Assembly (NCBI GenBank): GCA_022841365.1
Contig: JALHRP010000018.1
Location: forward strand, 26,785-60,373
Origin: Chitinophagaceae bacterium
Lineage (GTDB): Bacteria; Bacteroidota; Bacteroidia; Chitinophagales; Chitinophagaceae
Length of the DNA stretch: 33,589 nt
Direction: 5' to 3'
Of the stretch, positions 26,306 through 32,640 are shown piece after piece; within the stretch, counting starts at the first letter, position 1; each line of letters starts with the position of its first letter. The notes under the pieces were generated by a model. That model was not told where the DNA came from. It saw nothing but the letters and a program-made list of their open reading frames with translations, and did not search any database. Position numbers and translations under genes: made by a program.

Positions 26306-27274
26306 ATGTCACTACACGATTTTGATCAGCTATTTCAATCGAAGATTGATCAGGAAATAAAGATTGAGCCGAAGGACTGGATGCCCGACGCTTACCGGAA
26401 AACCAATATCCGGCAAATCAGTCAGCATGCCCACAGTGAAATAGTAGGTATGTTGCCTGAAGGCAACTGGATCAGCCGGGCTCCATCGCTCAAACGCAAA
26501 GCCATCCTCATGGCCAAAGTGCAGGACGAAGCCGGTCATGGTTTGTATCTCTATTGCGCTGCCGAAACATTGGGCATGAGCAGGGAACAAATGATTGATG
26601 ATCTCAACAGCGGCAAAGCAAAATATTCTTCCATCTTTAATTACCCCACTTTAACATGGGCCGATATGGGTGCCATTGGCTGGTTGGTTGATGGCGCTGC
26701 CATTCTCAATCAGGTAATGTTGTGCCGCACCAGTTACGGACCCTATGCCCGGGCAATGGTGCGTATTTGTAAAGAAGAAAGTTTTCATCAACGCCAGGGT
26801 TTTGAATCTTTGCTGGTTTTATCAAAAGGAACTGCTGAACAAAAAGCCATGTGTCAGGATGCCATCAACAGATGGTGGTGGCCAAGCCTGATGATGTTTG
26901 GACCAAAGGATAGTGAAAGCACCAACAGTGATCAGAGCATGAAATGGAAGATCAAACGCAAAACAAATGATGAACTGCGTCAGCAGTTTGTAGATATGTG
27001 TGTGGAGCAGGTGAAATTATTAGGTATGACCTTGCCCGATCCGCATTTGAAATGGAATGCAGAGCGTGGTCATTATGATTTTGGCGAAATTGACTGGAAC
27101 GAATTCTGGAATGTGGTGAAAGGAAATGGACCATGTAACAAACAACGATTAGCTGCCCGCCGCAAAGCACACGAAGAAGGCAAGTGGGTTCGTGAAGCAG
27201 CAGCGGCGTATGCGGAGAAAAGGAAAACAGCCTCCCTAAATCCCTCCAAAGGAGGGACTTTGGCAGCAGCATAA
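26306..27274 (+). CDS. paaA: Phenylacetyl-CoA epoxidase catalytic subunit PaaA, with repeat-derived C-terminus
   Basis: 322 residues from the ATG at 26306; the seven-codon upstream extension starts with TTG. It is strongly conserved with Paa[41 protein letters not shown], and two E-x-x-H iron-binding motifs, in [10 protein letters not shown] and [21 protein letters not shown] and [17 protein letters not shown] follow. It is the diiron oxygenase that epoxidises the ring of phenylacetyl-CoA. Family similarity ends near [16 protein letters not shown]. The last residues, 309-322 ([14 protein letters not shown]), are encoded by a palindromic repeat at 27230-27264, and the stop codon follows 7 nt later. 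paaB starts 18 nt downstream. Confidence 0.96.
   Translation: MSLHDFDQLFQSKIDQEIKIEPKDWMPDAYRKTNIRQISQHAHSEIVGMLPEGNWISRAPSLKRKAILMAKVQDEAGHGLYLYCAAETLGMSREQMIDDLNSGKAKYSSIFNYPTLTWADMGAIGWLVDGAAILNQVMLCRTSYGPYARAMVRICKEESFHQRQGFESLLVLSKGTAEQKAMCQDAINRWWWPSLMMFGPKDSESTNSDQSMKWKIKRKTNDELRQQFVDMCVEQVKLLGMTLPDPHLKWNAERGHYDFGEIDWNEFWNVVKGNGPCNKQRLAARRKAHEEGKWVREAAAAYAEKRKTASLNPSKGGTLAAA
27230..27264 (-). repeat. Palindromic repeat copy 1, at the 3' end of paaA (inverted)
   Basis: The core is TCCCTCC-AAA-GGAGGGA (27241-27257), a perfect 7-bp stem. Read on the minus strand, the unit starts CCAAAGTCCCTCCTTTGGAG and continues GGATTTAGGGAGGC. This has the same architecture as the copies in paaB and paaC: AAAGTC, inverted repeat, GATTTAG, G-rich tail. 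It supplies residues 309-320 of PaaA. Confidence 0.85.
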
Positions 27275-27292
27275 GTAATTGTAAAACTCTGA

Positions 27293-27688
27293 ATGATGAA
27301 CATTCAAATAAGAAAATTTTATTACGGAGATATACCTGATACAAACTCTGGAGGTTCTGTAACTACGGAGTCTTCAAAAGTCTCCCCTTCCGGGGGAGAT
27401 TTAGAGGGGGCCGTCTGGCCCCTCTGGGAAGTATTCATCCGCAGCAAGCAAGGTCTTGATCATAAACATGTGGGCAGTTTAAAAGCTGCAGATGCACAAA
27501 TGGCAATTGAAAATGCACGTGATGTGTATACAAGACGCATGGAAGGTGTCAGCATCTGGGTTGTAGAAAGCAAATACATTCATGCAAGCAATCCCGATGA
27601 AGCAGAAAGCTTATACGATCCTGCAAATGATAAAGTATATCGTCATCCTACATTTTATGATCTACCAGACGAAGTAAAACACATGTAA
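27293..27688 (+). CDS. paaB: Phenylacetyl-CoA epoxidase subunit PaaB, with repeat-bearing N-terminal extension
   Basis: 131 residues from ATG 27293 (a second ATG follows at once). Family PaaB is about 95 residues. The conserved part begins only at residue 42: WPLWEVFIRSKQGLDHKHVG, then ENARDVYTRRMEGVSIWVVE and VYRHPTFYDLPDEVKHM. Residues 1-41 are extra. Residues 29-40 (KVSPSGGDLEGA) are encoded exactly by the 36-bp palindromic repeat at 27377-27412. No ATG lies between the repeat and the conserved part, so the extension cannot simply be trimmed by choosing a later ATG. PaaB is a small structural subunit needed for the PaaABCE complex. paaC starts 19 nt downstream. Confidence 0.93.
   Translation: MMNIQIRKFYYGDIPDTNSGGSVTTESSKVSPSGGDLEGAVWPLWEVFIRSKQGLDHKHVGSLKAADAQMAIENARDVYTRRMEGVSIWVVESKYIHASNPDEAESLYDPANDKVYRHPTFYDLPDEVKHM
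27377..27412 (+). repeat. Palindromic repeat copy 2, in frame in paaB
   Basis: A 36-bp unit, AAAGTCTCCCCTTCCGGGGG followed by AGATTTAGAGGGGGCC. It contains the stem TCTCCCC/GGGGAGA (27381-27387 and 27393-27399). It is identical at all 36 positions to the copy in paaC and is read in the same phase, giving KVSPSGGDLEGA. A second hairpin can form just after it between GAGGGGGCC and GGCCCCTC (27404-27424). Confidence 0.95.
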
Positions 27689-27707
27689 GTTCAACTGATA
27701 ATTTTTA

Positions 27708-28493
27708 ATGGATAATTCTTTAATCAACTACACACTTCATCTTGCAGACACAACCCTCATTCTTTCGCAACGAAACAGTGAGTGGTGTGGCCACGGACCA
27801 ATACTGGAACAGGATATTGCCATCACCAATATTTCACTGGACTTGTTAGGGCAATCAAGAAATTTTTATCAATACGCTGCACAATTAATAAACTTCTCCA
27901 AACATTCGGAGGCTAAAGTCTCCCCTTCCGGGGGAGATTTAGAGGGGGCCTCAGAAGACTCCTTAGCCTACTTACGAACCGAACGTGAGTTCAAAAATTT
28001 ATTATTGGTTGAGTTGCAGAACGGCGATTGGGGACAAACTGTTTTACGTCAGTTTTTCTTCAGTCAGTTTCAGTATTTATTGTTTGAGCAACTGCAGCAA
28101 AGTAAGGATGAACAATTAGCAGCCATTGCAGCAAAAGCAATTAAAGAAACCACCTATCATGTTCGTTGGAGCAGTGAGTGGGTGATTCGTTTGGGCGACG
28201 GTACAGATGAAAGTCATCAACGGATGCTCCATGCCATTGATGAACTGTGGCGCTACACCGGCGAACTATTTGAAGCTGCAGAATATGAAACAGCCATGGG
28301 TATTGATCTTGCTGCCATCAAACAAAAATGGACAGAAAAGGTAATAGCTGTTTTTGATGAAGCTACTCTTCCTGTTCCTGAAAACAGTTTTATGCAACTG
28401 GGCGGCAAGAAAGGAGTGCATACAGAACAGCTCGGTTATATCTTAACAGAATTGCAGTACATGCAACGCACTTATCCAAACAGCAACTGGTAA
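27708..28493 (+). CDS. paaC: Phenylacetyl-CoA epoxidase structural subunit PaaC, with repeat-derived loop
   Basis: 261 residues, ATG 27708, compared with about 248 in E. coli. The family pattern is clear: LSQRNSEWCGHGPILEQDIA, ISLDLLGQSRNFYQYAAQL, then LRTEREFKNLLLVELQNGDW, AIKETTYHVRWSSEWVIRLG and GGKKGVHTEQLGYILTELQY. Between YAAQL and DSLAYLR, where E. coli PaaC has a short acidic linker, there are about 17 extra residues. Residues 70-81 of these (KVSPSGGDLEGA) come from the 36-bp repeat at 27915-27950. PaaC has the ferritin-like fold of PaaA without the iron and holds the complex together. Its TAA overlaps the first base of the paaD ATG, so the two are translationally coupled. Confidence 0.95.
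   Translation: MDNSLINYTLHLADTTLILSQRNSEWCGHGPILEQDIAITNISLDLLGQSRNFYQYAAQLINFSKHSEAKVSPSGGDLEGASEDSLAYLRTEREFKNLLLVELQNGDWGQTVLRQFFFSQFQYLLFEQLQQSKDEQLAAIAAKAIKETTYHVRWSSEWVIRLGDGTDESHQRMLHAIDELWRYTGELFEAAEYETAMGIDLAAIKQKWTEKVIAVFDEATLPVPENSFMQLGGKKGVHTEQLGYILTELQYMQRTYPNSNW
27915..27950 (+). repeat. Palindromic repeat copy 3, in frame in paaC
   Basis: Identical over 36 bp to the paaB copy, 538 nt away, in the same orientation and reading phase. A further outer inverted pair, GGCTAA (27911-27916) and TTAGCC (27963-27968), surrounds it. The unit encodes residues 70-81 of PaaC. Confidence 0.95.
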
Positions 28494-28972
28494 TGATGTA
28501 TAAAACCATTGATAAGAAAATGCTCTTCTCGTATCTGGAAGAAATAAAAGATCCGGAAGTGCCTGTTTTAAGTATCATTGATCTGGGCATTGTACGGGAT
28601 ATTGTGTTGCATGATGATGAAGTGGAAGTCTTCATCACTCCTACCTACAGCGGATGCCCCGCCATGGATATGATTGCAACCGAAATAAGAGTTGAGCTGG
28701 CCACACTTGGTTTTAAAAAAGTTATCATTACACAAACCATCAGTCCGCCATGGACAACAGACTGGATGAGTGATGAAGGCAAACGAAAACTGAAAGCCTA
28801 TGGCATTGCCGCACCCGATAAACGATTTGTAATTCCTGCAGATGGTGTAGAGTGTCCTTTGTGCAACTCAACCGATACAAAACTGATGAGTGCATTCAGT
28901 TCTACTGCCTGCAAATCACTGTATCAATGCAACGACTGCAAAGAACCCTTCGATTATTTTAAATGCCATTAA
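28493..28972 (+). CDS. paaD: PaaD, Fe-S maturation factor of the epoxidase
   Basis: 159 residues, ATG 28493, sharing one base with the paaC stop. The N-terminal MIP18/DUF59 domain is clear: YLEEIKDPEVPVLSIIDLGI, then VFITPTYSGCPAMDMIATEI and TQTISPPWTTDWMSDEGKRK. The C-terminus is a small cysteine cluster (VECPLCNSTDTKLMSAFSST, then CKSLYQCNDCKEPFDYFKCH) that could bind zinc or an Fe-S cluster. PaaD is needed for epoxidase activity but is not part of the catalytic complex; a role in cluster delivery is the usual view. There is no sign of the palindromic repeat in this gene. Confidence 0.94.
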   Translation: MMYKTIDKKMLFSYLEEIKDPEVPVLSIIDLGIVRDIVLHDDEVEVFITPTYSGCPAMDMIATEIRVELATLGFKKVIITQTISPPWTTDWMSDEGKRKLKAYGIAAPDKRFVIPADGVECPLCNSTDTKLMSAFSSTACKSLYQCNDCKEPFDYFKCH

Positions 28973-28981
28973 CGAAATAGG

Positions 28982-28989
28982 TATTTTTG
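28982..28989 (+). promoter_or_regulatory. -7 box upstream of the MgtC-family gene
   Basis: TATTTTTG is an exact TAnnTTTG match 19 nt before the ATG at 29009. No strong -33 box is seen. It suggests a possible independent start for the membrane protein gene inside the paa cluster. Confidence 0.4.
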
Positions 28990-28996
28990 AACTCAA

Positions 28997-29002
28997 CGGA
29001 GG
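28997..29002 (+). promoter_or_regulatory. Shine-Dalgarno-like site before the MgtC-family gene
   Basis: ACGGAGGATACACATGG places CGGAGG 6 nt before the ATG. Good Shine-Dalgarno sequences are rare in Bacteroidota and absent from the other starts checked here, which makes this one notable. Confidence 0.4.
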
Positions 29003-29008
29003 ATACAC

Positions 29009-29650
29009 ATGGACATTACAATTTATTTAGAAGAAGCCGCACAGGTTTCTATTGCATTTATCATTGGTGCCGTCATTGGTCTTGAACGTGAGTTCAGAAG
29101 TAAGCCGGCAGGCTTTCGCACCATGATTTTTATTTGCGTGGGCTCCTGTTTATATACCATCCTATCAAAAGAAAGCAATACGGTTAGTCCCGACAGGATT
29201 GCCAGCAATATTGTAACAGGCATTGGCTTTATTGGTGCCGGAGTAATTTTTAAAGAAGGTATTTCTGTAAATGGATTAACAACAGCGGCTCTTATCTGGA
29301 TAACTGCGGCTCTGGGAATGGCCATTGGTTATCACAATTATCCATTGGCCATTGTTGTAAGCAGCATGGTAGTGATTGCGTTGTTTGTGCTGGAACCCGT
29401 GCAACGTTTTATTAACCGTTTACATAAAGTAAAAGATTACAAAATTAAAACTGATGACACAACGGATGCATTAAAAAAAGAAATGGAAGCATTTTTTGAA
29501 CAGCATGAAATCAGTTTCCGTTGTATGAAAATGAATAAAGAAAATAATGAAGCCATTTATCTCTACCGCATTGGTGCGCCTAAACATGATTACGATATTG
29601 TAAATGAATTTTTGCTGCAACACAAGAGTGTAATCAGTTTCGATATTTAA
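29009..29650 (+). CDS. MgtC/SapB family inner-membrane protein
   Basis: 213 residues, ATG 29009. The N-terminal MgtC domain (about 10-135) has the signature IIGAVIGLEREFRSKPAGFR, TMIFICVGSCLYTI and GIGFIGAGVIFKEG. There are about four transmembrane helices, including LTTAALIWITAALGMAIGYH and YPLAIVVSSMVVIALFVLEP. The C-terminal soluble part (about 145-213) is ACT-like. Family members are tied to growth in low magnesium or phosphate, and in pathogens to survival in the host; the molecular function is debated. It lies between paaD (36 nt) and paaG (28 nt) on the same strand. A link to phenylacetate use is not expected, so it may be an inserted passenger. Confidence 0.92.
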   Translation: MDITIYLEEAAQVSIAFIIGAVIGLEREFRSKPAGFRTMIFICVGSCLYTILSKESNTVSPDRIASNIVTGIGFIGAGVIFKEGISVNGLTTAALIWITAALGMAIGYHNYPLAIVVSSMVVIALFVLEPVQRFINRLHKVKDYKIKTDDTTDALKKEMEAFFEQHEISFRCMKMNKENNEAIYLYRIGAPKHDYDIVNEFLLQHKSVISFDI

Positions 29651-29678
29651 TATTCTCTTACTTGATAATTATTACTGT

Positions 29679-30455
29679 ATGTCATCTATTCTGTTTGAAA
29701 TAAAAGATTCCATTGCCTTTATTACACTTAACCGTCCGGATAAGTTCAACTCATTTAACCGGGAGATGGCTTTGCTGCTGCAGAACAGACTCGATGAATG
29801 TGCATCGTTACAGGAAGTACGTTGTGTGTACATTACCGGCAATGGCAAAGCTTTCTGTGCAGGACAAGACATCAGTGAGCTGGTAGGTGAACACAAAATG
29901 GAGCTGGCGCAAATTCTCTCAGAACATTACAACCCCATTGTAACACGCATCCGCAACTTACCCAAGCCCGTTATTGCAGCGGTGAATGGAGTAGCTGCAG
30001 GTGCCGGTGCCAATATTGCTTTGTGTTGCGATATTGTGGTTGCTGCCGAATCAGCTTCATTTATTCAGGCGTTTTCAAAGATTGGTTTGATTCCTGACAG
30101 TGGCGGCACGTTTACACTTCCCCGTTTGATTGGCTGGCAAAAAGCAAGTGCATTGATGATGACGGGTGATAAAGTATCGGCCAATGAAGCAGATCGTTTA
30201 GGTATGATTTACAAAGTGTATGCTGATGTGGTGTTTGAAGAAGAAAGTAAAAAGCTGGCACATACTGTTTCACAAATGCCTACCAAAGGATTAGCTTACA
30301 CCAAACATATGCTCAATGCTTCTTTCACCAATTCATGGGAAGAGCAATTGCAATTAGAAGATCAGTATCAGCAAAAAGCCGCTTCAACTGATGATTATCT
30401 GGAAGGCATCAATGCGTTTTTAGAAAAACGTATGGCTAAATTCACAGGTCAATAA
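29679..30455 (+). CDS. paaG: 1,2-epoxyphenylacetyl-CoA isomerase PaaG (enoyl-CoA hydratase/isomerase family)
   Basis: 258 residues, ATG 29679. Crotonase-fold hallmarks are ITLNRPDKFNSFNREMALLL, GNGKAFCAGQDISELV (CoA binding and oxyanion hole) and AAVNGVAAGAGANIALCCDI. GLIPDSGGTFTLPRLIG has Asp140 in the position of the catalytic Asp of PaaG, where hydratases usually have Glu. It converts ring-1,2-epoxyphenylacetyl-CoA to the oxepin. It is the last gene of the visible paa cluster, and the convergent signalling operon follows. paaF, paaH, paaJ, paaK and paaZ are not in the window. Confidence 0.88.
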   Translation: MSSILFEIKDSIAFITLNRPDKFNSFNREMALLLQNRLDECASLQEVRCVYITGNGKAFCAGQDISELVGEHKMELAQILSEHYNPIVTRIRNLPKPVIAAVNGVAAGAGANIALCCDIVVAAESASFIQAFSKIGLIPDSGGTFTLPRLIGWQKASALMMTGDKVSANEADRLGMIYKVYADVVFEEESKKLAHTVSQMPTKGLAYTKHMLNASFTNSWEEQLQLEDQYQQKAASTDDYLEGINAFLEKRMAKFTGQ

Positions 30456-30702
30456 AATAATCAGCTTAATTTCTTTCAATGCAATAATCTAAACGCTACA
30501 ACACAACCTGTTGAGCCAAGTACCGGAATAAAAGCGCCGGCATACGGTAAGGATAAAGCAAGTGATTTGCACAAGATAAAGCCCGAAGGCCTGTGAATTC
30601 AGTTTAGTTCTGTGAGAGATAAAAAAATAATTACAGATACAGAATGATTTTTGCCCGCTCTTTTAAGTTTAAGAGATGCAGGTAATGCAATATGAATCCC
30701 TG
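30456..30702. other. Gap between convergent units, nothing recognised
   Basis: 247 nt between the convergent paaG and REC-PAS-kinase genes. I see no open reading frame with a plausible start and no strong hairpin with a T-run. Confidence 0.5.
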
Positions 30703-32169
30703 TTATATAAAATCTGTTTTATCTGTTACAGGTATATACACTTTAAGTGTACAACCATTGCCCGGTGAAGAGTTAAGGACCATTGAGCCGGAATAGAATT
30801 CAACTCTGCTTTGAATATTTTTTAATCCGATTCCCTTGTTAATTTGCGAAGTGTCAAAACCATGTCCGTTATCTGAAACCAATAAGGATACCTGTTCTTC
30901 TTCTGCTATTGTTAAATGGATCAGTGCTTCAGTAGCCTTGGCATATTTACTGATATTATTCATTTGCTCCTGTACAATCCGGTATAACATAAGCTCTTTG
31001 TTTTTGTCAATTGGATGTTCATCAAATACTTTATCAACAAGTAAACGTGTATGCAGTCCGTTCACTAAATTGGCATCATCAACTAATTCCTGTAAAGCAG
31101 ATGTTAAACCAATATCACCAAGTGTTGGAGCAACCAATGAGTGAGAAAGTTTTCGAATTTCCTCCATTACATGGTTTATAAACCCGAAGCTTTTATCAAT
31201 CAGGTTTTCAGAGGTTTTAATACCGGATTTAGCCATGCCCAGATACATTTTAATGGTAGCCAGTATCTGATTAATATTATCATGGAGTTCTCTACCCAAT
31301 TCATTACGTTCTTTTTCCTGCGCCAGCAACGTTGTTTCAGTTATTAATTTTTGCTGCATCAGTTGTTGCCTTACCAATGCTTTTTCCAGTTTTTTCTTTT
31401 CAGAGAGATCAGTTATTGCTCCAATCATTCTGCCGGGTTTTATAACTTCATCAAACAAAATATACCCCCGATCAAGTACTTCTTTGTATGATCCGTCGGC
31501 ACAACGAAAACGAAACTCACAATCCCAGTTTCGGATGTTGTTTTCAATATTATAATTGATAGTGTTTAACACCCGTTCTTTATCCTCAGGATGTATAAAC
31601 CGATCTGCCCAGCTTTCATCATACAACAAATCGTTACTGCTGTACCCGTATGTTTTCATAAGCCCTTCGCCCCAAATTCCGTTTCCGGCTTTATAATCCC
31701 ATTCCCAAATAGTATCCTGTGTTGCTTTGTTTACAAACTCAAAACGTTCATTACTTTCCTGGAGATGACGGATCGTTTTTTTTCGTTCAATACTGTATTG
31801 TATTGATTTAGACAGAAGCCTTTCATTGAAATCGCCCTTGATGAGATAATCCTGTGCTCCAAGTGCAATTGCCTCCGTTGCAATTTCAACTGTAGATAAA
31901 CCTGAAAGAACGATGATGGGTGTTTGAGGTAAAAAGATATTCAATGCAACAACTGAGTCTACACCGGTGCTGTCTGGCAGTGTAAGATCAAGAAATGCAA
32001 TATCAAAATCATTATTTCTAATAACACCTGCTACATCGTTCATGTTCTCAACATGTTCGACCTGTTCAATTACTAAACCTGTATGCCGGAGATAGTTTCT
32101 TAATAAAACAAAATCTCCGGGATTATCTTCAATAACCAGCAACCTGTATGGTTTTGCTTTTGTTATCAT
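30703..32169 (-). CDS. Receiver-PAS-histidine kinase (HisKA_3 type)
   Basis: 488 residues, ATG at 32167-32169. The order is unusual, with the receiver domain first (about 7-128), phospho-acceptor Asp61 in AFLDLTLPDS and Lys111 in DYLIKGDF. A PAS/PAC domain follows (about 140-258; WEWDYKAGNGIWGEGLMKTY, then FRCADGSYKEVLDRGYI). A HisKA_3 dimerisation domain has His296 in LGRELHDNINQ, and a HATPase_c domain ends the protein (VSLLVSDNGHGFDTS, GIGLKNIQSRVEFY). HisKA_3 kinases usually pair with NarL/LuxR-type regulators, none of which is visible here. It lacks membrane segments and so is cytosolic. It follows the single-domain regulator by 39 nt and is probably a relay member fed by the upstream kinase. 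Confidence 0.9.
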   Translation of the reverse strand: MITKAKPYRLLVIEDNPGDFVLLRNYLRHTGLVIEQVEHVENMNDVAGVIRNNDFDIAFLDLTLPDSTGVDSVVALNIFLPQTPIIVLSGLSTVEIATEAIALGAQDYLIKGDFNERLLSKSIQYSIERKKTIRHLQESNERFEFVNKATQDTIWEWDYKAGNGIWGEGLMKTYGYSSNDLLYDESWADRFIHPEDKERVLNTINYNIENNIRNWDCEFRFRCADGSYKEVLDRGYILFDEVIKPGRMIGAITDLSEKKKLEKALVRQQLMQQKLITETTLLAQEKERNELGRELHDNINQILATIKMYLGMAKSGIKTSENLIDKSFGFINHVMEEIRKLSHSLVAPTLGDIGLTSALQELVDDANLVNGLHTRLLVDKVFDEHPIDKNKELMLYRIVQEQMNNISKYAKATEALIHLTIAEEEQVSLLVSDNGHGFDTSQINKGIGLKNIQSRVEFYSGSMVLNSSPGNGCTLKVYIPVTDKTDFI

Positions 32170-32208
32170 ATGCTGAGATTTTAGTTTGTTTGTAAATACT
32201 CAGGAATT

Positions 32209-32640
32209 TCAGTGCCTGGGCAATTTTACTATGGTAATCCAGAATTCTTTAATCAACTGTACTACATCAATAAACTTCTTAAAGTCAACAGGTTTAACGA
32301 TGTAACAGTTTGCGTGGTTGTTGTAAGAATTAATAATATCTCTCTCCGATTCGGAGGTGGTTAACATCACAACAGGAATAACCATCAGGTGCTCATCCTT
32401 TTTAATCTCAGAGAGCACTTCAAGCCCGTCTATTTTAGGGAGATTAATATCCAGCAGTATCAGGTCGGGTGTTTCAGCCTGCATATATTCCCCCTCTTTT
32501 CTCAGATACTTCAATGCTGCATCCCCATCTTTTATAACTGTTATTCCATTGGTTATTTGTGCCTTTTTCAGTGCCTGCGTAATTAATACAATGTCTCCGT
32601 CGCTGTCTTCAATAAGTAAAATTTTTACTTCCTGTTTCAT
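32209..32640 (-). CDS. Single-domain response regulator (Rcp1/CheY-like)
   Basis: 143 residues, ATG at 32638-32640. It is a receiver domain only: acidic pocket LLIEDSDGD, phospho-acceptor Asp64 in LILLDINLPKIDG, Thr94/Thr95 in VVMLTTSES and Lys116 in CYIVKPVDF. The LPKIDGLEVL pattern and the length match Rcp1-type regulators that pair with phytochrome-like kinases. It has no output domain, so it acts by protein contact or phosphotransfer. Its ATG overlaps the TGA of the upstream kinase (ATGA), so the two are translationally coupled and likely partners. Confidence 0.93.
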   Translation of the reverse strand: MKQEVKILLIEDSDGDIVLITQALKKAQITNGITVIKDGDAALKYLRKEGEYMQAETPDLILLDINLPKIDGLEVLSEIKKDEHLMVIPVVMLTTSESERDIINSYNNHANCYIVKPVDFKKFIDVVQLIKEFWITIVKLPRH

